64,000 nt of DNA from Candidatus Aminicenantota bacterium (lineage in GTDB: Bacteria; Acidobacteriota; Aminicenantia; Aminicenantales; Aminicenantaceae): NCBI GenBank assembly GCA_020344415.1, contig CP070825.1:2893512-2957511 (forward strand), written 5' to 3'. Below, piece by piece: positions 7,301-14,347 of this stretch. The translations under genes and the position numbers were made by a program. Position 1 is the stretch's first letter; every line of letters starts with the position of its first letter. The notes beneath the pieces were generated by a model. The model ran no database searches and was not told where the DNA came from. It saw only the letters and a program-made list of their open reading frames with translations.

Positions 7301-10124
7301 ACCACTTAATTCTTATCATCACTCTGGCCTGTCTGGGTTGTTGTCTTCCCCATATTTGCCCGAAAATAGGAATATCCTCTTTGACATAGGAGATGGGCTC
7401 TTGACTGTTGAGGAGGTTAAAAACGTCGAGCCTCAAAGTTAAAGCCATGCTTTGAGGGAGTCGGAAACTTTGGAGCTGAAACTCTTTTTCCAGTCCTAGA
7501 TCCAGGTAAAAATGGGAGGGAGTTTTCTGTGAGCCCCTTCCTTCAGGGAAGGAATAATATCCTCCGAAGAAGGGGACAAATCCTAATTTTTCCCAATGGT
7601 ATCCCGATATATATTCAAATGCTGCAGAGAGAATAAAGCCGTAGGGGGCTACAAAGGCGGAGCTGAGCTTGAAGTTGTGGTCAACTGAATAAGGAAGTTT
7701 CCCGTACCAACTTTCATTTTCCTCTTTGCTGATTCCTCTTCCTCCTAGTCCAACAAACTGGGCATCCCAATAATCCTTTACTTCTTTTAATTCCGGAAGA
7801 TTGGGGATAGCAATATGATTTCCAAAAAGACCGAGATAATTGGTGCTCCCTTCTTCCTGAGCCCAGGAGCCTGTTTCAGTCTGCCCGGGATTTGTCCCTT
7901 TTGCAGAGGAATAGCAATAGGAGGCGCTTAGAAAGAAATTAGCCCCGACTTTTCCGTTTATTTCGAACTCTATTCCCTGATAATTTCTTCTTTTATGCTC
8001 GAAATTGTCATACAGGAATTTGTATCCTAACTCGAGATCAAAGAGAGCTAAGATTTCCAGCAGATTCTCTGCTTCCGTACGGACATAACGGGCTTTAAAT
8101 GCCCAGTCTCTTGCTAGCCTGCGGTCAAATTCCACAAGATAGCGGGTGAGAAAATTGGGGTCTATGCCCTCATTCACCTCAAAGGGCTGTGCTTTTTGTT
8201 CATTTTCGAATTTCCAGTTTGAAGTATTGTGCAACTCTTCCTCTGTGGGATTTAGCGACCCTTGCCATTTGTATGTTCGGAACGTTAGTCCTGCTCCAGA
8301 GTTAAGGATTCCAAGTGGCATGGTTGTTATCAGGTCAGAGAATCTTCCCCAACCGAATTTCAGGATATTCACGCCATCCCCGGTTAAATCAATGGCCAAA
8401 GAGAGGCGAGGTGAGACGAAGTCGTCCAGACTCCAGGACCATAGATCGTCTCCTTTATTGTCACGACAGAGCTGTGTTTGAGATCGGAAGCCTGCCATCA
8501 AGGTGAATCGTCCCCAGGTGATTTTATCCTTGAAATGAAGCCCTATTCCGCGAGCAGAATTGATAAAGTCAAACGCGCCGTATTCATAGAAAGAAGATGG
8601 CATAACGGTTCCACTCCTCCAGCTTTTAAAATAATATTTCGTTCCACTGTCAAAGTCATTATTCGGAAACAGGTCTTCGTCTTTTCCACTGAAATCGACG
8701 ACAAATTGAGAGGAGAATGAGTAATATTCAAAGCCTAAGTTAAGTTCGTGGCGTCCAAACGTTTCAGTTTCGATGAATTTCGTGAGTTTTATATTGAAGT
8801 CTAGCCTTTTCTGGTCATCGGTGACATTTCCGTAAGAGTTATGTATGTTCCGAGCTAAATCTTCAATATAATATTGCGCTGGTCCTAAATCTTCATCCAA
8901 AGGTTCTATCAAAGAATCTCTTTTTACGTATCCCAGGCCCGCCTCAATGAAACTGGAAGAACTCAGAATTCCCTTGTAGTTTATCCGGAAGATGAGATCA
9001 GAAAAGTGTTTCTCCTCGTACAGATCCTGGATTCCTGTTCCGCCCTTCTGTGCAAAGGACTTGTGATATATTGCAGTAAAAGAAAGATTGTGGTGACTTG
9101 ATATGGCATAGCTGAGTTTTGTGAAAAGATTGTTGCTTCGTGTGTTTTTTTCGCCACCCGGAACAGAAAGATAATCCACAAAACCGTCCCTGGTCTGCTC
9201 TGTATCGATAAAGAGATTGTTAGAGATGAAAAACCAAAGCTTGTCTTTTATAAGGGGTCCGCCGAGATTGAAATACCAGTTGTAGTTGGAGAAATAATCC
9301 GGTTCACTTACAACAGAAAGTTGCTCTAACCGGGAGGATTGGAGTTTTTTATCCATAAAAACAAGTGAAAATTCGCCTCTGAAATCATTGCTTCCGCTTT
9401 TTGTGACCATGTTGATAATGCCGCCATAGGAGGATCCAAATTCCGGGCTGAAGGGATCGGATATTATCTGGATTTCGTCGACCGAATCAAAATTTATCCT
9501 CATACCTGAATTTTTTAGCCTTACTCCGCTGATAGAAAGGCCATCAATAATCCAGTTGTTCCCCTCTTCTCCTTCGCCTCGGAAACTTGGTTGGCCTTCT
9601 GTGGCTGTGCCGCGGCGGGTATTGACCCTGACGCCAATCACTCCAGGAGTGAATTTGATGGCGTCAACAACCGTGCGATTCTGGGAAGGCAGTTTTTCCA
9701 AATCTTTACTGGTTAGATGATAGCTTGTATCGGTTGAAGTCTTATCGATCAAAGGTGGCTCTGCTGTGACAATAATTTCTTCTCTGACCTCTGATAATTT
9801 CATCGTTAATCGCAAGCTTGTGACTTTTCCCAGGTGGACAGTGACATTTTCTTGGACAACAGTATTAAATCCTTCAAGCTTGAAAGTCAGGGTGTAATTT
9901 CCCACTGGAAGGAGAGGGAAGTGAAAGTCACCGTTTTTTGTGGAAAACACTGTTCTCAACCCCTGAAGGCTGGGGCTCTTTGCAGATATTTCCACTTGAG
10001 GCAGGCCAAGGCTTTTTTCGTCCTGAACCTTGCCCTGGATCTCACCTGTTTCTATCGCCTGAACTTGGCTTGCGAGGAGAGAAAAGAGTGCTAAGAATAT
10101 CAGGATTGTCCTCTGTTTAATCAT
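7299..10124 (-). CDS. TonB-dependent outer-membrane receptor with carboxypeptidase-regulatory N-domain
   Basis: An outer-membrane beta-barrel of 941 aa. A signal peptide (MIKQRTILIFLALFSLLASQVQA) is followed by a carboxypeptidase-regulatory-like beta-sandwich at about 27-110 (GEIQGKVQDEKSLGLPQVEIS). Then comes the plug domain at about 120-240 (EEIIVTAEPPLID, WIIDGLSISG, FSPEFGSSYGGIINMVTKSGSN). The remainder is aromatic-rich barrel ending in a terminal Trp (VMIRIKW). The architecture resembles SusC/OAR-like receptors of Bacteroidota and Acidobacteriota that take up oligosaccharides, peptides or chelates. The ligand cannot be told. It is a single gene converging on glmS. Confidence 0.9.
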   Translation of the reverse strand: MIKQRTILIFLALFSLLASQVQAIETGEIQGKVQDEKSLGLPQVEISAKSPSLQGLRTVFSTKNGDFHFPLLPVGNYTLTFKLEGFNTVVQENVTVHLGKVTSLRLTMKLSEVREEIIVTAEPPLIDKTSTDTSYHLTSKDLEKLPSQNRTVVDAIKFTPGVIGVRVNTRRGTATEGQPSFRGEGEEGNNWIIDGLSISGVRLKNSGMRINFDSVDEIQIISDPFSPEFGSSYGGIINMVTKSGSNDFRGEFSLVFMDKKLQSSRLEQLSVVSEPDYFSNYNWYFNLGGPLIKDKLWFFISNNLFIDTEQTRDGFVDYLSVPGGEKNTRSNNLFTKLSYAISSHHNLSFTAIYHKSFAQKGGTGIQDLYEEKHFSDLIFRINYKGILSSSSFIEAGLGYVKRDSLIEPLDEDLGPAQYYIEDLARNIHNSYGNVTDDQKRLDFNIKLTKFIETETFGRHELNLGFEYYSFSSQFVVDFSGKDEDLFPNNDFDSGTKYYFKSWRSGTVMPSSFYEYGAFDFINSARGIGLHFKDKITWGRFTLMAGFRSQTQLCRDNKGDDLWSWSLDDFVSPRLSLAIDLTGDGVNILKFGWGRFSDLITTMPLGILNSGAGLTFRTYKWQGSLNPTEEELHNTSNWKFENEQKAQPFEVNEGIDPNFLTRYLVEFDRRLARDWAFKARYVRTEAENLLEILALFDLELGYKFLYDNFEHKRRNYQGIEFEINGKVGANFFLSASYCYSSAKGTNPGQTETGSWAQEEGSTNYLGLFGNHIAIPNLPELKEVKDYWDAQFVGLGGRGISKEENESWYGKLPYSVDHNFKLSSAFVAPYGFILSAAFEYISGYHWEKLGFVPFFGGYYSFPEGRGSQKTPSHFYLDLGLEKEFQLQSFRLPQSMALTLRLDVFNLLNSQEPISYVKEDIPIFGQIWGRQQPRQARVMIRIKW

Positions 10125-10284
10125 TTTCCTTTGCCTCGAGAAGGTAGTTATCTATATCTATAATAAATAATATATAATTTATTTTGTTTAATAAAATCTA
10201 AATTATTTTATGTTTTGGTCGATATGTTTATTAATTTATATTATTGGCAATTGGAGGAAAGAATGCGGCAATATCAATCTTTTT

Positions 10285-10935
10285 CTATTTTAACTCACGT
10301 GAATGGGATTCCTTCTGTCTTTCGACTTTTTTGACATACAGGGTTCTTTGAATTGCCGTAATGTTGGATATGAGCGCAATGGTGATCAGAACTCCTATCA
10401 TTAGGGGGTCAAAGATTTTAAAAAGAGAGCCGAAGATTGAGCTTGCAGCGAGAAATACCATTCTTTCAGCTCTCTGCATTACGCCAATTTTGCATTCGAT
10501 TTCCAGGCCTTCAGCTCTAGCCCTTGTGTAGCTGACCATGGTTGACCCCAGGAAAGTAAAAAATGTGATCCAGAGAGCCCAGTGATCCCTGAAATGAACT
10601 GCGAGGCCCAGGTAGATGAAAAATTCTGAATATCTATCAAGAGTCGAGTCAAACATGGCTCCAAAGATAATTGTTTTGTTTGTTCCTGCTGCGACTTTCC
10701 CATCGAGAATATCCAGTATTCCGCAGATAATGATTAAGATCCCAGCCCAGAATGGCCTATTAAAGACGAAAAAGATACCCGCTCCTATTCCTGTTACGGT
10801 AGCGAAAACACTCAAAACATTAGGATTCATGTTAAGATTGATAAAGAAAGAAGCGACCTTGTTCAGTTGATCAGAGGTAAAAGACATTAATTTTTTAGGG
10901 AGGATTCGTGCTGTTTCCTGTGGCTGGTCACTCAT
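10285..10935 (-). CDS. CDP-alcohol phosphatidyltransferase, probable phosphatidylinositol(-phosphate) synthase
   Basis: An integral-membrane enzyme that moves a phosphatidyl group from CDP-diacylglycerol to an alcohol. The signature D-x2-DG-x2-A-x9-G-x3-D-x3-D is present: D75, D78, G79, A82, G92, D96, D100. However, the normally conserved Arg after A82 is Ala83. Several hydrophobic segments (about 43-60, 62-78, 120-150, 165-195) fit the six-helix fold. The usual length is about 200-220 aa. It is the last gene of a minus-strand group that contains inositol-phosphate synthase, so inositol or inositol phosphate is the likely acceptor. Phosphatidylglycerophosphate synthase is the alternative. Confidence 0.8.
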   Translation of the reverse strand: MSDQPQETARILPKKLMSFTSDQLNKVASFFINLNMNPNVLSVFATVTGIGAGIFFVFNRPFWAGILIIICGILDILDGKVAAGTNKTIIFGAMFDSTLDRYSEFFIYLGLAVHFRDHWALWITFFTFLGSTMVSYTRARAEGLEIECKIGVMQRAERMVFLAASSIFGSLFKIFDPLMIGVLITIALISNITAIQRTLYVKKVERQKESHSRELK

Positions 10936-11019
10936 TTTGCGCTTTTGTGAGCTCTTAAAAGTTTTGAAAAAACATACTTACACTAATATTATTCAAACCT
11001 CAAGTCAACCATAATCATT

Positions 11020-11095
11020 GGGGTCAGGCTTTCATAACTTTTATAAAAAAATAGATATAATCAACAAATTATAAAACTTATGAAAGCCTGACCCC
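11020..11095. repeat. GGGGTCAGGCTTTC inverted-repeat element, copy 2
   Basis: A 76-bp near-perfect hairpin. The arm GGGGTCAGGCTTTCATAA at 11020 pairs with the arm ending GAAAGCCTGACCCC at 11095, around an AT-rich centre (ATAGATATAATCAACAAATT). It lies between the 69-aa gene and the phosphatidyltransferase gene, immediately after the stop of the former. It is almost identical to the copy at 11339-11422. Confidence 0.85.
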
Positions 11096-11099
11096 AATT

Positions 11100-11309
11100 T
11101 TACTCGATAGCAATTTTTTTCTTTTTTGTTACTTTCTTTTCCTCTATTTTCTCTAGCGCCTTGATCTTGGCATCTATTATAGAGCGCAAGCCGAGAAGCA
11201 TTTCCTTTTTGGCATTGATTAAATGTACTACAGTCTCTTTAGGAACGACAAGGGCGAAGAGATCCTCTGGAATGGTGATTCTAATCTCTTTTGTTTTCTC
11301 TGGGCTCAT
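11100..11309 (-). CDS. Small conserved-looking hypothetical protein (69 aa)
   Basis: I do not recognise a family. The 69-aa product starts MSPEKTKEIRITIPEDLFALVVPKETV. It has a beta-strand-like start, a helix (HLINAKKEMLLGLRSIIDAKIKALEKI), and a Lys-rich tail (EEKKVTKKKKIAIE). The helix could form a coiled coil, and the Lys-rich tail could bind nucleic acid or phospholipid. An excellent Shine-Dalgarno (GAAAGGAGGTGG) precedes the ATG, which supports a real gene. It lies between the ArsA-type ATPase and the phosphatidyltransferase, bracketed by two nearly identical hairpin repeats. Confidence 0.7.
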   Translation of the reverse strand: MSPEKTKEIRITIPEDLFALVVPKETVVHLINAKKEMLLGLRSIIDAKIKALEKIEEKKVTKKKKIAIE

Positions 11310-11338
11310 CTTGCCACCTCCTTTCTCTTTATCTCATT

Positions 11339-11422
11339 GGGGTCAGGCTTTCATAAGTTTCATAACTTTTATAAAAAATAGATATAATCAGCAAATTATA
11401 AAAGTTATAAAAGCCTGACCCC
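11339..11422. repeat. GGGGTCAGGCTTTC inverted-repeat element, copy 3
   Basis: An 84-bp hairpin whose arms start GGGGTCAGGCTTTCATAAG at 11339 and end AAAGCCTGACCCC at 11422, with the same ATAGATATAATCAGCAAATT centre as copy 2. It sits directly downstream of the ArsA-type gene stop and upstream of the 69-aa gene. The extra 9 bp relative to copy 2 (TTTCATAAG-type repeat) is in the left arm. Confidence 0.85.
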
Positions 11423-11428
11423 ATAGAA

Positions 11429-12592
11429 CTAACCCCGAAAATTAATTTTCAGTCTTTCTTTTTCAAACTTTGCTCCCTTAAGCGAATAGTTAAGAAGAGT
11501 CTGGGGAAGGAGAATATTTCTCTTATAGTTTCCGACTTTAATAAACAGCTCTTCCCCTTTTTGGGAAAGATCCAAATCCTTCTTCTCCACAAAAGGCAGA
11601 TTCAGAGAAAGATCGAATCCGCCGTCTGCTTTTTCAATGAGTATAGGTTTTTTAGCGAAAAATATCTGAGCGGGGTTCTTTTTGCCATAGACTTTTTTAG
11701 CCATTTCATAAAGAAGATCGACCCCAGTTATTTCTCTGGAGAAAAGTTCTGCTGAGAGAATGGGAAGAGGAGAGAAACATTCCTTAATCATTTGTTGATA
11801 GGTGGCCTGAATAGTCTTCCACTGCTTAAAATAGTGGTCTTGAACCTCAGGAGGTATTAAGCGGTTAACAATGATCAAATCTACCGTATACCCGAAAAGA
11901 CTGAAAAAAGTATATGCTCTTTGTGTCTCTTTGATGACCATCTTTTCGGGATTGATTACGAGACGGATGGATGTCTTTTTATTATCCTCGAGAATTTCTT
12001 TCATTTCTGCCAATTGGGAGGTTAGTCTCTTCATAGCTCCAAAGACCTTATCCTCAGGAAAAGGGAAGGGAAGCACTCGACTGGCCACTGGTCTTACAGC
12101 TTTTGCTGCTGTTCTCTGGATAGGGAAAATATGCTTGAGATACCAACCGGTTATTTCGGGAGCGCTCAGAAGCCTCAAAGTATCTCCGGTAGGGGCACAG
12201 TCGACGATGATGACGTCGAAATCTGATTTTTTATTGTAATTCCGGATTTCCATTAGGCTGAAAAGTTCTTCCATACCGGGAAAAATGCTCATTTCCTCTG
12301 CTTCTATTGTATCGATTCCCTGAGATGAAAATAGATCTGAAAGGTAGCTTTTAATCTCTCCCCATTTTTTCTCAATTTCCTCAACGGTATTGATCTCCTG
12401 GCCGTAAAGATCAGTCATAATCTTTTTGGGTTGATTCGAAAGCTGGATTTCCAAGGAGTCAGAGAGGCTGTGAGCTGCATCTGTCGAGATAACCAAGGTC
12501 TTATAGCCTTTTTTTGCAGAGAGCAAGGCAGTCGCTGCCGCCAGGGTGGTTTTACCGACGCCACCTTTTCCAGTGAAAAGTATGATGCGCAT
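11429..12592 (-). CDS. ArsA/Get3-family ATPase with C-terminal HSP20-like domain
   Basis: A cytoplasmic P-loop ATPase of 387 aa. The deviant Walker A GKGGVGKTT lies at about 7-15, followed by STDAAHSLSD (36-45) and the switch motif VDCAPTGDTLRLLSAPE. The last 70 residues (GGFDLSLNLPFVEKKDLDLSQ onward) look like the small HSP20-like beta-sandwich that ends many bacterial ArsA homologues. No arsB or arsR is nearby, so arsenite efflux is unlikely. Get3-like handling of membrane proteins or a metabolic role is possible. The gene lies 205 bp downstream of Ino1 on the same strand, in a group with lipid synthesis genes. Confidence 0.88.
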   Translation of the reverse strand: MRIILFTGKGGVGKTTLAAATALLSAKKGYKTLVISTDAAHSLSDSLEIQLSNQPKKIMTDLYGQEINTVEEIEKKWGEIKSYLSDLFSSQGIDTIEAEEMSIFPGMEELFSLMEIRNYNKKSDFDVIIVDCAPTGDTLRLLSAPEITGWYLKHIFPIQRTAAKAVRPVASRVLPFPFPEDKVFGAMKRLTSQLAEMKEILEDNKKTSIRLVINPEKMVIKETQRAYTFFSLFGYTVDLIIVNRLIPPEVQDHYFKQWKTIQATYQQMIKECFSPLPILSAELFSREITGVDLLYEMAKKVYGKKNPAQIFFAKKPILIEKADGGFDLSLNLPFVEKKDLDLSQKGEELFIKVGNYKRNILLPQTLLNYSLKGAKFEKERLKINFRG

Positions 12593-12797
12593 TTTACCTC
12601 TCTCGGTGTGATGGGCTCAATTTTATTTTATCACTCTCCAGGGACAAGTCAACAACCGCGATTCTGCATAGTAGTGTCGCTAAAGGCAGATAACTTGAGA
12701 AAAGAGGATTTTTTAGAACTTGCGAATACTTTGTTCGCCGGCTAACAAGATAAGATTCTATTAGTACAATAGAAATTTAGAATCTACGAATGATAAC

Positions 12798-14111
12798 TCA
12801 GTCGTAATATTCCAATCCGAGATGAGTGATGAGTTCCTCTCCCTTGAGATGACGGAGAGTATTCTTTAATTTCATCAGCTGAATGAAAAGGTCATGTTCC
12901 GGATAAATTTCAGGTGCATGCATCGGGCTCTTGAAGTAGAAAGACAGCCATTCCTGAATTCCTTTCATACCCGTGCGTTGAGCAAGATCTAGGAATAATA
13001 CAAGGTCAAGGACTATTGGAGCGGCCAAAATGCTATCCCGGCAGAGAAAATCGATTTTAATCTGCATGGGGTAGCCCAGCCAGCCAAATATATCTATATT
13101 ATCCCAACCCTCTTTATTATCTTTCCGGGGAGGATAGAAATTGATCCGGACCTTGTGATAGAAATCGTTGTATAAATCAGGGTAGACCTCAGGTTGCAGG
13201 ATGTATTCAAGAACCGAGAGTTTGCTCTCCTCTTTGGTTTTAAAAGATTCTGGATCATCCAGAACTTCCCCATCTCGATTGCCAAGAATATTCGTAGAGA
13301 ACCAGCCGTTTAAACCGAGCAGCCGTGCCTTTAATCCGGGAGCCAGAATGGTTTTCATTAGGGTTTGACCTGTTTTGAAATCTTTCCCTGCTACTGGTAC
13401 GTTTTTTTGTTTAGCAAACGCTGTCAGGGCAGGAATATCAACGGTTAAGTTTGGAGCTCCATTTGCAAAAGGAACCCCTGAAGCGATCGAAGCATAAGCA
13501 TATATCATGCTTGGGGCAATGGCTTGGTGGTTTTCTTTCATTGCCTTTTCGAAAGACTCGATAGTCTCGTGAACAGGATGAGGTTTCATGAATATTTCAG
13601 TGCTGGCGCACCAGACCATAATCATTCGTTCAAGTCCATGCGATTTACGAAAGTTTTGGATATCTTCCATGAGCATTTGAGCATAATCATATTTTGTATC
13701 TGCCTCTTTGACATGGTTTCCCGACAATTTCTTGACATAATTCTGGTCGAACACTGCTTTCCATGGGTGAATCTCTTTGATTTCGTCTTGGACTTCGTCC
13801 AATAGTTCTTTGCGGAGAACGCCAGCATTCAGGGCAGCCTCGTGGATATTATCTGGAAAAATATCCCAGCCGCCAAAGACGAGATCGTTTATACCAGCCA
13901 GTTCAATAAAGTCTTTTATCATAGGGACCCTCTTTTCTGTGCGCTTGCCGAGCCTGATTGTCCCAAGTTGTGTTAAAGAACCGATGGGTAGGGATATCCC
14001 TTTTTTTATGGCAGCAATCCCGGCGATAAAAGTGGTTGCAACCGCGCCTAAACCAGGCATTAAAACTCCAAGTTTTCCAGTTGGCTTTTTGATCGTAATA
14101 TCATCGGTCAT
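12798..14111 (-). CDS. ino1: myo-Inositol-1(3)-phosphate synthase (Ino1)
   Basis: NAD-dependent conversion of glucose-6-phosphate to inositol-3-phosphate. The 437-aa product has the Rossmann start KLGVLMPGLGAVATTFIAG (about 13-31). It also has family motifs GAPNLTVDIPAL, AGKDFKTGQTLMKT, LGLNGWFSTNILGNRDGEVL, KIDFLCRDSILAAPIVLDL and the catalytic-site lysines around these. A good Shine-Dalgarno (ATGGAGGAA) precedes the ATG. It heads a minus-strand group with an ArsA-type ATPase, a small protein and a CDP-alcohol phosphatidyltransferase. This suggests the inositol phosphate goes into phosphatidylinositol-type lipids. Confidence 0.95.
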   Translation of the reverse strand: MTDDITIKKPTGKLGVLMPGLGAVATTFIAGIAAIKKGISLPIGSLTQLGTIRLGKRTEKRVPMIKDFIELAGINDLVFGGWDIFPDNIHEAALNAGVLRKELLDEVQDEIKEIHPWKAVFDQNYVKKLSGNHVKEADTKYDYAQMLMEDIQNFRKSHGLERMIMVWCASTEIFMKPHPVHETIESFEKAMKENHQAIAPSMIYAYASIASGVPFANGAPNLTVDIPALTAFAKQKNVPVAGKDFKTGQTLMKTILAPGLKARLLGLNGWFSTNILGNRDGEVLDDPESFKTKEESKLSVLEYILQPEVYPDLYNDFYHKVRINFYPPRKDNKEGWDNIDIFGWLGYPMQIKIDFLCRDSILAAPIVLDLVLFLDLAQRTGMKGIQEWLSFYFKSPMHAPEIYPEHDLFIQLMKLKNTLRHLKGEELITHLGLEYYD

Positions 14112-14167
14112 TTTTTTCCTCCATAAAGGTGTATTTTTATCACACGTGATACTTTACTTCAAGCAAC

Positions 14168-14217
14168 AAAAAAGGGGACTGTCCCCTTTTTAAAAAGGGG
14201 ACAGTCCCCTTTTTCCA
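14168..14217. repeat. Two adjacent GGGGACWGTCCCC palindromes
   Basis: Perfect 13-bp palindromes at 14174-14186 (centre T) and 14197-14209 (centre A), head to head with shared A and T runs. They follow the Ino1 start region, upstream of its ribosome-binding site, and begin a cluster of three further repeat types up to 14294. Confidence 0.85.
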
Positions 14218-14220
14218 TCC

Positions 14221-14250
14221 TGTAGGGGTTTGATTTATCAAACCCACCTT
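14221..14250. repeat. TGTAGGGGTTTGATTTATCAAACCCACC repeat
   Basis: A hairpin-forming repeat in which GGGTTTGAT pairs with ATCAAACCC. A related sequence, partly duplicated, lies at 33146-33196. It is a second repeat family in the same small gap. Confidence 0.75.
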
Positions 14251-14253
14251 TCT

Positions 14254-14294
14254 GTCATTGCGAGAGACCGAAGGGAGCGCGGCAATCTCAAGAA
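14254..14294. repeat. GTCATTGCGAG...GGCAATCTC type interspersed repeat
   Basis: The sequence starts GTCATTGCGAGAGACC and ends GCGCGGCAATCTCAAG. GATTGC/GCAATC-type ends pair imperfectly with CATTGCGAG. Sequences of this form are common short interspersed repeats in many bacteria. It is a third repeat family in the Ino1-GH2 gap. Confidence 0.65.
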
Positions 14295-14347
14295 GCAGGG
14301 GAAAAGGCACCCTGATCCTATTTTGCCTTTCCTCCTGTCACCATCTA

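Noticed and set aside
12641..12745. Plus-strand segment ending LKADNLRKEDFLELANTLFAG as a gene remnant
   Set aside because: The end of the frame looks protein-like, but the upstream part is the shadow of the ArsA-type gene and there is no start; too weak to call.
1221..14217. CRISPR array made of the GGGGACWGTCCCC repeats
   Set aside because: Copies are irregularly spaced, single or paired, palindromic with T-runs, and there are no uniform spacers or cas genes.
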